Assembly: GCF_036588685.1 (NCBI RefSeq)
Contig: NC_086386.1
Span: 45,803,878 to 45,867,877 of the forward strand
From: Mytilus trossulus
Lineage: Eukaryota; Mollusca; Bivalvia; Mytilida; Mytilidae
Length of the DNA stretch: 64,000 bases
Direction: 5' to 3'
Shown here: positions 48,501 through 60,300 of the stretch, in pieces
Numbering within the stretch: the stretch's first letter is position 1
Layout of the letters: each line of letters opens with the position of its first letter
Notes under the pieces: generated by a model
Seen by the model: the letters and a program-made list of their open reading frames with translations, nothing else
Database searches by the model: none
What the model was told of the DNA's origin: nothing
Program-made: the position numbers and the translations under genes

Positions 48501-50293
48501 TGCTATTACTCACAAACCATTCAATCTAAGCTTTTCAAATTTTAACAGGTTGATACTGATGACAAAATAGAGGTCAAATTTGATATTGACAATTTTAACT
48601 TTCACCAATCATCAGTAATGGTTCTTGTGATATTGCCAGGACACAAATAAATGCTAATAAATCCGGTTTGCTGTCGTTGTGACAGCCTCTTGTTTCAAGT
48701 ATTGCATTAAATGGGAATATTACAGTGAGTTGATTGTAGGTGTTATTGTAAAATTTTACCTATAGCTCAACCTGTTTTTAATTGTTGTTTTTTTTGTTGA
48801 AAAACTGTAATTGTTATATTGTATTTGTTTCAAGAGCTGCAACCGTTCTATTTCAATTGTATTTGAAGAGCTGTAACCGTTATATTGTATTTGTATTTGA
48901 AGAGCTGTAACCGTCGTTTGTAAATTTGAATGTGGCACCTCTTCATTTGCAGTACTGATATTACTCAATTTTAAATATTTTATAAGTTATACATGTTTAA
49001 CCTATATTTTAGGCCAGACAGTCCAACCAGATCATGTTGACCCTTCACACAATTCTCATAGTGCTAATTACTCAGGAAACACCTCTATTCCATCTCATCT
49101 AACCAGTGCTGACCAGTTCTCCTTTGCCTTGTCTCCTATCCGTACCCTTAAAGATAGTAGTGTAATAAAGCCAGGACAGAATACTACCTGTGAGGACACT
49201 TTTGCCCTGGAGGCAGAAGATGATGCAAGAAGGTCCAGTACCCCTACAGATTTCAAGGACCTACCTATTAGAACTACTTGTGAAGATTCTTTATCATTCC
49301 AATGTGGAGATGTATCCATGCAACAAAGAGTGGATAGAATTAAAAATATGTAAGATTTTTTTAGATTATCTCCCCTGTCTATGAATCGGGTATTCAGCAA
49401 AATGTCTTGCTCTGTCATTTTAAGTCCATATGCAAAATACCTAATTTCACAGAAAATTGTGTCATATTCATGTATGTTGTCTTTAATAGTTGGTCATTAG
49501 TTGATGTCAATACTTAATATAGTTTTAGAAACTGCATTGCGTTCAATATATGCAATAATATTTGTTTTAGAACACAAACATGACTACTGAAATTAAAATT
49601 TCACATTTTTGGAAGTAAAGTTTCCCATTTTTAAAATGAGGGATAGAAAAAACTATAGACTATGGTGTATTAAGACAATTTTTTATACAAGTTATTTTTC
49701 AAGAAGACTGTGTACACATTTATGTAATAGAATAATTAAATTAATTAAATTAAATTAACCCTCATTCAGATACATGTATATAAGAATCAGCAACATTGAT
49801 GATGTTACCCTTTTTTAAATGAATGGCAATAATTTATCTTAGTTTATAATTTTCTCTTCACATTTGAAAATCCGCACAGCGGATTATAAAAGTAAGGCTC
49901 AAAGAACATTTTATATTATTTATATTAACAATAAGAATGTACACACATGTTGGTGTATGAATACACAACGTCCGAGTGAGCATGTTGCCATAAAAATTGA
50001 CAACATTGAAAATAAAAGTAATACTTGTAACCAATCAGAAGACAGTAAATACACAGAATTTATTTATTTTAAGTTATAACTTGATAGTTTTATATTGGTG
50101 CTGGTATACCAATCACTGAAGTGAACAGATTATATCAACCTGGTTATATCTCAATTGAATTAAAGTGAATTTGAAATTCTACTTATGCTGTTTCAAGGGC
50201 CAACAAATTTTTTTCATACATTCTTCTTTGTTTCCTCATTTTGATTGTTTATTTTTCAGGATGGTATCAACAAAAACTATGCTAAACCACTAA
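33567..50293 (+). CDS. CEP44: Centrosomal protein of 44 kDa
   Basis: Nine exons keep phase: 33567-33655, 37963-38110, 40864-41058, 42484-42829, 44065-44201, 46407-46601, 46877-47216, 49013-49349, 50260-50293. They give 606 residues and TAA. The start is MATGDIANNLRKLQKEL, matching the CEP44 N-terminus. The CEP44 domain (about 1-130) shows FLPIYHYLFTSYS, DFRFIEAVYK, TYKPPVTKEQFFNAGFAERK. Residues 306-370 are heptad-like and probably a coiled coil; the last 15 residues correspond to the vertebrate C-terminal helix. CEP44 sits on the proximal inner lumen of centrioles and is needed for centriole-to-centrosome conversion. Human CEP44 is about 390 aa; the extra residues are in disordered Ser/Thr/Pro-rich stretches (about 145-260 and 371-595). 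Start and stop are both visible, so the coding sequence is complete. Confidence 0.93.
33740..34169. mobile_element. 430-bp MITE with TACTNTGAAAGTACTTT ends
   Basis: The left end TACTGTGAAAGTACTTTAAT and inverted right end TACTCTGAAAGTACTTTTAT, both running into TTCGT..GGGTA, form TIRs of about 30 bp. The inside has further inverted AATTCGTGG motifs. It lies just inside CEP44 intron 1. A diverged relative with GTACCAATATTTGTGGATT and its inverse lies at about 24597-24752. Confidence 0.75.
34998..35105 (+). repeat. GC-rich dispersed repeat (CTCCCGTCCTCCCGTT), copy 2
   Basis: Near-identical to 26236-26335 and nested in the CAGTCAGGGG element. Confidence 0.75.
36270..36530 (+). repeat. Mussel ATGCTCCATTTATGGGCA repeat, solitary
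   Basis: It shows the same order as the tandem copies at 43215-44010: GGGCAATATGTTTTCTAGTC, then TAGTTTTTGATGAAGTTGAA, CAATCAACTTGAAACTTAGT, and GATGGGAAATCC near its end. Other copies start at 44447 and 57070. Confidence 0.8.
38162..38510. mobile_element. TA-type foldback MITE, copy 2
   Basis: AATAGACCACTTTCGAGTTC at the left is exactly inverted at the right end, and the similarity extends to about 25 bp. TA occurs just inside both ends and may be the target duplication. It begins 51 bp after CEP44 exon 2 and lies in inverted orientation relative to copy 3. Confidence 0.85.
39445..39718. mobile_element. TTAA-type MITE, copy 2
   Basis: GATGGTACCTAACAC and inverted GGTGGTACCTAACAC form the ends. 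TTAA stands on both sides (39441-39444 and 39719-39722). The body closely matches 10984-11244. Confidence 0.85.
39737..40445. mobile_element. TTAA-flanked element with GGTAGCACAATACAAAG ends
   Basis: TTAA is present at 39733-39736 and 40446-40449. GGTAGCACAATACAAAGATTT is inverted at the right end, and further inverted pieces (TGCTGTAACTTTCTTA and inverse) follow, so the arms span about 65 bp. There is no coding sequence inside. It begins only 11 bp after the other TTAA MITE; both are in the second CEP44 intron. Confidence 0.85.
41077..41473. mobile_element. TA-type foldback MITE, copy 3
   Basis: The ends TAGACAACTTTCGAGTTC and inverted TAGACCACTTTTGAGTTC match copies 1 and 2. The interior shares TTTAGTTTATCCTGCACAAT and AGTGCAGGGATACAGG. 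It begins 18 bp after CEP44 exon 3. Confidence 0.85.
41707..42427. mobile_element. 721-bp element with CAGTCAGGGG termini
   Basis: CAGTCAGGGGCATTACTTAA is inverted at the right as TTAAGTAACGCCCCTGACTG. The first ten bases are identical to those of the 2.8 kb element at 34426-37232, and ACTTGTTTAAGTAA-like palindromes again lie near the ends. The interior differs. It ends 56 bp before CEP44 exon 4. No clear target duplication remains. Confidence 0.8.
43215..44010 (+). repeat. 169-bp tandem repeat in the GCCCC...GGGGCAT repeat
   Basis: GAAGCTGAAGTCCAATCAAC starts at about 43328, 43497 and 43666, with a fourth diverged copy after it. The array begins with CCCCACCTATGACAGTAGAG and ends with GGGGCATCCGTGTACTATGG. 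It lies in CEP44 intron 4. Single units occur at 36270, 44447 and 57070. Confidence 0.85.
44663..45275 (+). repeat. 369-bp offset duplication with poly-G tracts
   Basis: GATTTTACATATATCCCTAT at 44664 and 45033 open two copies that share a G run of 14-16, TCAGTGAAAAAACTATG-type text, TTTTGATGTCGTCCCTTAG and the AATCAACTT...AAACTATGAT text. The 27-bp array at 44885-45025 sits between the copies. Confidence 0.85.
44885..45025 (+). repeat. 27-bp tandem array, short
   Basis: Five units of GAGTTTCATCATAGACTTTC plus TTATTTT. The unit is identical to one of the variants in the longer array at 45425-46245, about 400 bp further on. Confidence 0.9.
45425..46245 (+). repeat. 27-bp tandem array, about 30 units
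   Basis: The unit is GGGGTTTCAGTATAGACTTT plus CTTATTT. The first two thirds carry the GGGGTTTCAGTATAGAC type, the rest alternates with the GAGTTTCATCATAGAC type. As 27 is a multiple of 3, frames stay open on both strands over hundreds of bases, but the encoded nonapeptide repeats lack any sign of a gene. It lies in CEP44 intron 5 and ends about 160 bp before exon 6. Confidence 0.9.
47755..48690 (+). repeat. 161-bp tandem array bounded by ACCGGATTTTAGTGAC and AAATCCGGTTTG
   Basis: TTACCGTTCAGGAGTTATGG recurs with period 161 (frames at 47923 and 48084 are the same text); about five units grow more diverged to the right. It opens with a GGGCGGGCGGGCGGTCGG run. The outer sequences CCGGATTTTAGTGACAA and TAAATCCGGTTTGCTGTCG contain an inverted CCGGATTT, so the whole may be one mobile unit. 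It lies in CEP44 intron 7. Confidence 0.85.
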
Positions 50294-52170
50294 TAAGAGA
50301 TAAACAACAGACAGATTGACAATATACAGTGATACATATATGAGAACAGTCAACATATTCAATGTAACATAGATATGAACAGTACATGTACTCAAATCTG
50401 ACTGCATACCTTCCTAATTTTCTATTTACAATTAAACAGTAACAGTGGGAAGGTTGACTAGAGACTACAACATCACTAGATAGTAATATAGACTACATAT
50501 ATTCCAAAGAAAGTGACACAAACAAAATTTAAAAGTGAAATTATAAATTTGTCATTTTATGTTTATAGTCTTTAGTCTTTAGAAGTGTCAACTTGACACT
50601 ATAATCTCTCTGTAATTTCAATCACCCTGGTAAATCCTGGTAAAATGTTTAAACAAATAGTATTTCAATCAACATTAAAACAAATGCATTAGGCCTAATA
50701 CTGGCACATCTAAATAAAGTGAGAATTGGTACCAGATGATAGATAGTGGGGCAGCACAGCCAAGGTGTATTGTGTCTTTTTATTTTGTGTCTGAGTTTAA
50801 CTATGACTACATTGTTAGGAATTTATTATATTGAGGAAATAATTAAATGTGTACTTAACTGTCATTGAATGTATAAATAAGAAAGACATAATATTAACAT
50901 TGTTTTTTGTTTTTTCTAGGTTAAATTTCACTTAGTCTATTGGAAAGAGTTTTTAATATCTACTTGGCAACATAAATAAGCCTAGAACTCCGTATTATTA
51001 GTTGCATGGTGTGTAACCCCGATATGGAATTTACTGACCCAAATATCTCGTAGTAGGTCACTAGCACACTGTGAACAAATTTATCTTACTGGCTATCTTC
51101 ACATGTGGTATTTTTACTTTCAGCCTATCAAAGTGATCAAGTCTTCAATATTTAGAAGTAAGATCCCATACTTCCATTTGTCTAAACAAAAAAAAATGCC
51201 AACTTTTTAGCTTAAAATTTATTATATGAATTTATTTCAATCGTATTACAGGTATTTATTTCTTAGTCTGTTGAATACTTTCAGATTTATTTTTTTTGTT
51301 TTGAAAGGAAAGTAACTCCGTGATGCCGACAGAAATTACTTGTTAGCTAATTAAGTTTTATAAACTTATTTCAACCTTGCATTGTCATTTGTCGTCTGTT
51401 GAATCCATTCAGATTTTTCCTCAACACTGTGTTGTTTTTTTAAAGGGTTGTGGCATCTTTTATCTTTTTGTTTTGAAAGGGAAATAACTCCTTACCAACC
51501 CCATATGGTTACACCCTATATCAAATATACATAGTCACCACATATATTCCATTAACCAAATTCATATCCCCATAAATCTATTGAAGGTAAGATAAATATT
51601 GAAACAGTCATGTTAAGTAAATTAACTGTTAATTAAATGTAAAATAATTTAAAACATTTTGGGTATTTCTAACCAAGTCAAAGATTGTATCAGTCAGATT
51701 TTCTGTAGTGTTTGAGTATGGAAAGAGTAACTGTGGAGGTAGTTATATATCCGTCCAATGTCTTCTATAAGTTTCGACATGTACTTGTTTATTATTTATG
51801 ATGTAAAATTACTGTAGTCGGAACATACTTCTGTTTAGTGTATATATATTTATTATAAAAGGGATTTGTAGTTTCAAAATTATTAATGTTATACATAATT
51901 CAGAAAGTTTGCCTTGAAAACAATTAAAAAAATATTATATACAATTTATTTTTCAGAATTAGGCCATACAAATACATTGCTATGGCTTCTTCAGCCTAAA
52001 TATCAATGATCTAATATTTAAGTACAATATTTTGACTGTACAGTTTGAACTTTTATGAAAAGTGTGGTTGAATGTGTTTTATGGTTAAATAATCTGATAT
52101 TTTGTATTGCGCCAAAGTGTTACATGCAATGACAATTTTTTCAGTGTGACATTGTGGTGTCAATAAATAA
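50294..52170 (+). other. CEP44: Probable CEP44 3' UTR and flank
   Basis: Non-coding sequence after the stop. AATAAA occurs at 50713 and, as overlapping AATAAATAAATAAA, at 52162, so a short and a long UTR are both possible. No exon of another gene is seen. Confidence 0.45.
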
Positions 52171-52439
52171 ATAAATCGTTTCATCTATTATTGATTCTGG
52201 TGCAAGATTTAAAAAGTTTTCTTTATAAACAGAAGTGCATTTATTTGAATAGCATGATTAATGGATTTTGTTCACTTGCTAAATACATTCCATTTTGATA
52301 TTTATTTTTCTAATAAAAACGAAATGTATTTATTTGATTTTGTATTTTTTTATCATTTAAAGATGCTGCATCCTATATGTTTCTTCAATGTAATCACACA
52401 CTTTGCAGTCAAACAATAAAATTTCTGTCCATATCCAAA

Positions 52440-52625
52440 TAAACTCTCATCATAGATACCAGGACTAAATTTTATCAGTGACGCATGAATCCCCAAAATA
52501 AAAAAAAAAGCCAAATAAAGTACGAAGTTGAAGAGTATTGAGATCCAAAATTCCTAAAGGTGTTGCCAAATACAGCTCATGTTATCTATGCCTGAGGTAA
52601 AAAAGCCTTAGTATTTCAAAAAACA
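52440..52625 (-). repeat. Retrozyme-related fragment lacking the hammerhead core
   Basis: Read on the minus strand it shares ATACCAGGA-type text and the AAAGCCTTAGTATTT / TTGCCAAATACAGCT blocks with 2885-3110, but the stretch between the flank and TCAGTGACGC has been deleted. Confidence 0.65.
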
Positions 52626-53733
52626 GTTAATATACCCTCATTTTCTGGTAGCAGTCCAAATTTCCCCGACCATCATCCCAAATGGCCTTTATTATGACAC
52701 GACCTACCTATTGTATTTATTGTGAACTTGTTCTTGTCCTGAATATGCATGAAATATCCATTGGACGTTAAGCAACCAACAATCAATCTAACTTTCAAAT
52801 CCCTTTAAAGTATCAAGAATCGATATGATTTTTCAAGTTATTCACTTAAAAAATACATATAGTGGGGTATACATCAGACAGACATTTACATAACACAAAT
52901 AACCTTTAAAAAATCTATGTTAGTGTAAAAATATTTTATTAAAACTTTCAATATGTTGTGTATAACTACAAGAATAATAAAATATAAAATATATAGAAGC
53001 ACATAAGTAATGGTGATCACCCCTTGATTTGGAATTGGGTTTGTGTTGCTCAGTCTTAAGTTTTTGGTAGTATTTTGTGGGCTTTCATGTCTTTTGTCAT
53101 GTTTTGCCATTGTAATGTTGTTTTCTTAAGACTTGTATTTTTCAATTGGCCATTTGGTGTCTCTTTATTGTTTCTTTCCTACTGAAGGAGAATTATCCCT
53201 TATAGCAGAATTTCATAATCTGTAAATTATTTGATAGTTTTCATAGGTATGTGCAAAATGTCCATCGAATATCACAGCAATTAAATTATTTGTTTTTGTA
53301 TGAAAGGTGTTGTTCAAGTAGACAATTTGTTCAATAAATTATTCGTTTGAGTCATGTTTATTAACAGAAAATGCACAAATATCTACCAGACACTCTATGT
53401 TTACCAAACGGCTAAGGGTCAATTAAGCATTTTATCTCGAATACTGCTGTGGATTCTTACATTATTCTTATTACTCTTAATAATCATCAATGCTTAAATA
53501 AGGCAACAGTAGTATATCGCTGTTCGAAATTCATAAATCGATTGCGAAAAAAGCAAATCCTGGATACCAACTGAAACTGAGGGAAACACATCAAATTTAA
53601 GAGGAACATCAATAGAAATCTTCAATGAACAGTAGGCCAAATAAGACACTTACTGCACCATGTCCTGACATAGGTGGTTAAATTAGAGTTAAAACGTGAA
53701 CTCATACTTATCTGATACAAGAAAATAAAAAGA

Positions 53734-54001
53734 CAGTGGCTATTTAGCCGGCTCTGATTAAAATATTGTAATTCAAGCATTTTTCCATAGAAATGCTATT
53801 TAACCGTCACTAGCAATATAGTGTACACAAAATAGTTCTAACTTGGCCTCCGCTTACCTAATGCCAGCAAAATAACATATTTTCTATATTTCCAGCGCCA
53901 GCAACTAATTCACTACTAGTATATTGCTGGTGCTTAAGAAATATGCTATTTTCCCGGCTAGAATTGAGATATTTAAATTACAGCCGGCAAAATAGCCACT
54001 G
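53734..54001. mobile_element. 268-bp MITE with CAGTGGCTATTTNGCCGGC ends
   Basis: CAGTGGCTATTTAGCCGGCT is inverted at the right as AGCCGGCAAAATAGCCACTG. The inside repeats the same words (ATGCTATTTTCCCGGCT, GCCAGCAAAATAACATATT), so it folds on itself in several ways. Confidence 0.75.
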
Positions 54002-55179
54002 CCTAATAAATACTGTCAAAATCCGTATTTAAATCATTTAATTTTCATCTCCAAATGATACGAAAAATTTATATATGTTCAGCTATATTCCAACTGAAAT
54101 AATCATCTTGTCTGCTGGTGCGGCCGAATCTAAAAGGAAAAATTATAAACAGATGAAAAGAAAATGACACGTTCAGAAGTAAACTGTTCAAATAAATGTC
54201 TCATTTATGTATAGTAATCACACTATAAAAAGGAAAGGCACAACATACCCATTCTAGTTTTCGAACATATAGCCATAGCAAATATGATTATCAATGAGTG
54301 TTATTCTGAATGCTGTGTTTATATGTTTAACATTTTACATGGATGGGCCACTGTACTTTTAAAGCGATGTAATAGTCTTGTTATGAAAATACAAAATACG
54401 AGATTAAATACTAGTAAAATCCCAATAATACTGAACTTCGAGGCAAATTCAAAATGGAAAGTCCCTAATCAAACGGCAAAATCAAAATCTCGAACACATC
54501 AAACGAATGGATAACAATAATCATGTTAATTGACTTGGCACAGTCATTTTCTTATGTAGGAAATGGTGGATTGAACCCCTGTGTTATAGTTACATAACCC
54601 TCTCACGTGTATGACAGTCGCATCAAAATTCATTATATTGACAACGATGCGTGAACAAAGCAAGTAGACACAATAGGTAAAAATGTCAGAAATAGGGGTA
54701 CAACAGTCAACATTGTGTTATTATCTTGAATTAAAAAGTTTTGATATTGTTTAATTGATGATGCAAATGGGGAGGTGTATGATCATTCGAAGAAGTAAAA
54801 TGGTCCCATAATGACAACAAACGTTTAGATACGGGAACTTGAGCATTTTTTTTTTGACACCATTGTCTTGAGATGATGAACTAATGAATCAAATAAAATG
54901 TCAAGGGCTAAAACAATGTAATATAAAGTCAGTTGTTCTTATCGTGGAGCGAAGGTCGAGGTGATATGTCGAACGCCGTCTTATGATAATACATAACTAT
55001 TCATGTCATATTATTATACAGGTAATTGTTAATCGTTTTTGGCGTATTGAATTTTAAACCTGATGCTTTTTGTTATCTATTAATCATGTTTTTCTTTGTC
55101 TAATATGTTCTCCTATTTATTAGTATTGTAGTCCTGTAATATTATGTTGTCATTTCAATGTTTTATTTAAATTTGCCAT

Positions 55180-55600
55180 TAAAGTGCGAGGTTTGGCAAG
55201 CCACAAAACCAGGTTCAACCCACCACTTTTATTCCCCTTTAAAAGTGTCCTGTACCAAGTCAGGAAGATGGCAATTGTTTTATTATTGTTCGTTTCTGTG
55301 TGTGTTGCTTTTAACGTTGAGTCGTTTGTGTTTTCTCTTAATTTTGAGATATTGAGATAAGACGTGGCACGGTACTTGCATGTCTATCCCAAATTCATGT
55401 ATTTGGTTTTCATGTTATATTTGTTATTCTCGTGGTGTTTTGTCTGATGCTTGGTCCGTTTCTGTGTGTGTTGCGTTTCGGTGTTGTGTCGTTGTTCTCC
55501 TCTTATATTTAATGCGTTTCCCTCGGTTTTGGTTTGTTACCCCGATTTGTCCATGGATTTATGAGTTTTGAACAGCGGTATACTACTGTTGCTTTTATTT
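55180..55600 (-). repeat. Long mussel dispersed repeat, reverse orientation
   Basis: On the plus strand it reads CAAAACCAGGTTCAACCCAC ... AAGACGTGGCACGGTACTTG ... GGTGTTGTGTCGTTGTTCTC ... AGCGGTATACTACTGTTGC. The last part is the reverse complement of the CAACAGTAGTATA family at 8985 and 53505; the first part resembles 8030-8150. Confidence 0.7.
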
Positions 55601-57069
55601 AAAAGATGAGAAAGGGAAATTCGATTGAAAAGATTGTACGAGAACAAGGATTTGTATAGTGAGACTATAAAAATTCTTAGTGAGAACCAGTAAAAGAGGC
55701 AATACTACTTTAATCATGCATTCGACAAAACGGAAATATACTTGAATACACAAAGCGCTTAATATATAAAGGAATAAATGCGTTGCAACCTGTATTCTTG
55801 TATATACAAAAAAGTAAAATCACAAAAATACTGAACTCAGAGGAAAATCAATTTGGAAAGTCCATAGTTACATGGCAAAATCAAAAAACAGAACGCATCA
55901 AAAACGAATGGACAAGAACTGTCATATTCCTGACTTGGTACAGGCATTTTCAAATGTAGAAAACATTTTCAAATGTAGAAAACGTTTTTGTATGAACTCT
56001 TTTTACAATGATATATGTATATATCAGCAATTACTAAGGCACTAAATCTTCCTCAACAGATAATCATCTTCGGCTTTTTTAGTAACTTCAATCATTCTTG
56101 GAGAATGTTTTTTATAAACCTATATTTTTCTTGTCAATAATAACCAATATGATGTCGCAGAGGACTTTTAATCTTCAACAAATAATGACAATTCACTTTT
56201 AAGTGCATATTTTCTAATCTTCTTTTGATATTGAAAATAGATTGGAGATAAGGAAGTAAATAGTAAAATAACAAAAATACAGGTCTCCAAATAACATTCC
56301 ATTCGGCAAGTCCATAATTCAATGACAAGGTCAAAAGCTGATACACATCAAACAAATGGAAACAAAACTGGCATATACCTGACTTATACCTTAAGTAGAA
56401 AATTGTGAAGGCAAACTGGTTTAACAGCTAGCTCAACCTCTCACTCTGTAAGATAGTCGCATAAAATTGCATAAAAGTTGATAACGCACAGAATATGTTA
56501 ACGTGGAAATCTCAAGCATGGACCTGTTTTTTTGCTATCGAAATTATTTTTTTTATGCGAACTTTCGCATTGCCACTTTTAAAAAATCAAAACACTAGTG
56601 TCATTAAAAAAAATATAATTAATATCTCTTTTGATAATATTGTATTGTATTGTATTGTCGTTATATTAAGGATGCCACACTACCCTTTATGTTAACCTTT
56701 GAAAACATATTAGTGAATATAAACTTTCTATTCTAGGATATTTTTTTTTTCAAATCTTCATGGTAAAAGTGGTACAGTTTTAGCCATAAAAGGAGTTCCT
56801 ATGGGAATTGCATTGTAGATATTTACAGAAATGCAACCTGTAGTTTTCAATTTGTATGCTTTGATATATGATAGATCTTTCGTATGTGCATTGTCTTTAT
56901 AGACTCTGAACAATTAAGAGCTTATCATTCTGTATAAACACATGTCTACTGTTAAAAGCTTTAAATTACTCTTTTAGTCTTTTACGTAATCCTTTTCATC
57001 ATTCGTTTATAATGAAAATTTAACCCATACCTTTCTTTAAAGATTCACTTTTTTCTCTCGCGTATTTTT

Positions 57070-57365
57070 ATGCCCCACCTACGATAGTAGAGGGGCATTA
57101 TGTTTTCTGGTCTGTGTGTCCGTTCGTCTGTACGTTCGTCCGTCCGTCCGTCTGTTCGTTCGTCCGTCTGTTACACTTCAGGTTAAAGTTTGTGGTCAAG
57201 GTAGTTTTTGATGAAGTTGAAGTCCAATCAACTTGAAACTTAGTATACATGTTCCCTTTGATAAGATCCTTCTAATTTTCAAATTTTCCAAATTTCACGG
57301 TCCAGTAAACATAGAAAATGATAGTGCGAGTGGGGCATCCGTGTACTGTGGACACATTCTTGTTC
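57070..57365 (+). repeat. Complete solitary GCCCC...GGGGCAT repeat
   Basis: It starts TGCCCCACCTACGATAGTAG, has a CGTTCGTC/CCGTCCGT microsatellite-like run, the AAGTCCAATCAACTTGAAAC core and ends GGGGCATCCGTGTACTGTGG. It immediately precedes (on the plus strand) the last visible exon of the minus-strand gene. Confidence 0.85.
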
Positions 57366-57393
57366 ATTTTCAAATACATTGAAATAAACTCAC

Positions 57394-60300
57394 CAGTATG
57401 CCAATTTCTGTTTAGGTAATTTTTGGTATAAAGAAACACTGGAAAATCCCCTTTCTGCTCCCATTGGCACCATCGTCTTTTCCCACATACAACAAGCCAT
57501 CCACCGTCCGTTTCACATGTACTAGACAGAAGCGGAATATTTATGAAAAATTGTCTCTGTTCAAACCTATAAAATATCAATTTTCAAGGATTAGTTTTAC
57601 ATAATTGGTTATATATATGAAAAATGATTTTTGTTTAATTAATTTTAAATTATACTTACTAAAATTGTTTATTTTGTTTTTACTGTGCATAATTATTGTT
57701 ATGCGTGTTTTTTTCTACATTGGCTAGATGCATAGGGGGAGGGTTGAGATCTCAAAAACATGTTTAACCCCACTGTCCCAAGTCAGGAGCCTCTGGCCTT
57801 TGTTAGTCTTGTAGGATTTTTAACTTTAATTTCTTGTGTATAATTCGGAGTTTAGTATTACGTTCTTTACATGTATCACTGAACTGGTACATATTTGTGT
57901 AGGGGCCAGCTGAAGGACTCCTCCGAGTGCGCAAGTTTCTATTTACATTGAAAACCTATTGATGGCCTTCGGCTGTTGTCTGATCTATGGTCGGGGTTGA
58001 CAACAACCCTAAATAAAATATTAAGATTCAAATTTCCGGCATTTTTTAATTGGTCGCTAAAATTCCCTATTTCGTTTCTCAATTTTATTGCTTAACGATA
58101 ATTTACACTTGTAAGTTGTTGTATGAAAAATGACACTCAAAACCATTTGTTACACTGAATTTGATTTAATTTAGGAGGTTAAAATGGTTCCTCATAATTG
58201 TCTATAGACAAAAGTGAAACAACAACAACAACAAAAACAAAGCTACAGGGGCAAATAAAAACGGACAGTCCTTTATAAAATGTCAAATGCAAAAGACCAA
58301 TTGATGGAAAACAATTATCAAAGAAGTACACACTAGTATTTAAAAAACTCTTCAAATATCGAATAAATTCCATCTAAACTCAAATTTTATTGAAACAAGA
58401 TAATTGGTCAATTCATGTAAGTGGTCAACATATCTGTTTGACAATGTAATTAACAGTTTTATGAAGAAAAGCATGTTAGAAAAAGAGGAAAACTTCAGTT
58501 GATAAAAAAAAAAACCTCTTAAGTCTCCAGACATTATTGTGTTACAGTAGACATATAACTGGCTAAATGTTTTATGAATAATATCAATACATTACATGTC
58601 ACCCTCTATTCCGAAGAACCTTGTTGTAGAATTTGTTTTCAGATCATTAAAACTGCTGTTCAATAGGTTCTCTTTACTGAACCAGTTGATATTATTGGTA
58701 TTCTCCCCATTGAAAATTAGCCACGCAACTGCTACATTATTCTTTACCAATTGAACTTTAACCTAATTTGAATAAAAACACAGACAAAGTATACATATCA
58801 CTATATATATATACAACTGGTCTAAACATCAACCCAACAATGTTAGATATGTAAATTTGCTTTCGCAAATTTTTGGTTCTTCACTCGCCGGGATTCGAAC
58901 CCATGCTACTGTGATATCGTGACACCAAATCGCCTGCACTGCAGCCGTCCCGCTAGACCACACGACCACCTGGGCTCTCATAAAAAGAGCTTTCGCTGGC
59001 CGTATGTTACCTTTCCACGTCAGTTTTAATCTAGCGGCGTACTACAGTACATGACATATATAAGGCATGAAGATGTCTATATATATATATATATGACATT
59101 TGTTTTATCTCTTTCGACATTATTCTATAGAAAAAAGGCGAATTAATAAGATTTGATAATTATTTAATGTACTATTTCTGAAAGAGTAAAAACAGATAAT
59201 CATATATCTGTTGTTAAACTGAGTAATGGCAATACATAGAGAATAATACATGGCAAAATCCGTATCATATGTCGTATCATCCCGAGACATCAATATCAGC
59301 CCGAGGGCCTTTAGGCCCGAGGGATGATATTGGTCGAGGGTGATACGGCATGTGATACGGATTTTGCCATGTATTATACGCTTTATCATATATTTCAACA
59401 GAAGAGTATTGTAGTATATGAACTGTTTTATGGTCCATAGCACTGAGTTACCTTCAGTTCTGCTTTTGTCTTGTTTCAAAGCTTTAAAATAACTGCTCAA
59501 TTATTTATACGAAGCACCTAGGTTACCTTACAATCTGTTGTTTTGAAAATATTTTGTTTATTATTGTATATATTTAAGTGTTTTGTATTTTTTAAAGTTG
59601 CATTGAGTGTGCCAAAAAATATGTTGTAAAAACATATTTTGTTCGTGACGTCACAGACAATATGAAAACTTGATGCGTGACGTTACATACCAAACAATGA
59701 CGTCATTCCAAAAAAATACCTATTTTTAGAAAAAAAAATCTTAAGCAAAAAAAACCCTTAAAAACTGACTTTAGTTCAAAAAAAAAAAAAAAAAAAAAAG
59801 GTATGCGATACGGGTTTACCATGCGATACGGGGTATGCGATACGGGTTTAGCCATGCGATACGGGGTATGCGATACAGGGTAGGTGATACAGACTGGAAA
59901 AAAGAACCTTTTAGATTAGATATACAAAATAGCTGTATTTTGTACTAAATATATGATAAAAAGTTTTATTATACGGAGTGGACTAAAAAAGACCATATTT
60001 TGTTTACTAATCGATGGTCATCTTTAAATATTTCTATAAATTTTCAAATCAACTGTGATTTTCATTAAAAAAAAAGGTCAATCAAACTCATTGATCGTAA
60101 ATAAACTGATAACGCCAGTGCTAAAAATCATGTTTAAAACTATTTAAATCCTTGAATTTGACAACAATACACCAAACTGTATGTTAACCTGGGATAAAGT
60201 AAGATCCATATATAAATGATATACCGTATAGATTTATGAAAATCCAATTTAATTTGAAAAAGTTATAAACTAGTTTGAAGGTGAATATCTTAATTCAGTT

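Larger units (their letters stand above)
52171..57393. other. Repeat-filled stretch between CEP44 and the minus-strand gene
   Basis: Contents: a retrozyme-related fragment (52440-52625), the CAACAGTAGTATA repeat (53505-53620), a MITE (53734-54001), further mussel repeats (54550-54680, 55180-55600 in reverse, 55830-55960, 56260-56480) and the GCCCC...GGGGCAT repeat (57070-57365). I looked for the missing 3' exons of the gene at 57394-61630 on the minus strand here and could not support any. Confidence 0.5.

Noticed and set aside
52886..53110. 74-codon minus-strand frame
   Set aside because: Hydrophobic AT-rich translation after a repeat-like start; no splice partners or family motif.
56040..56115. 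Possible terminal exon of the minus-strand gene (…TKKAEDDYLLRKI, stop)
   Set aside because: The only AG in reach gives the wrong phase (immediate stop when joined to the exon at 57394).
58868..58980. tRNA gene on the minus strand
   Set aside because: A and B boxes are present, but they are too far apart, no acceptor stem closes, and a SINE body follows.
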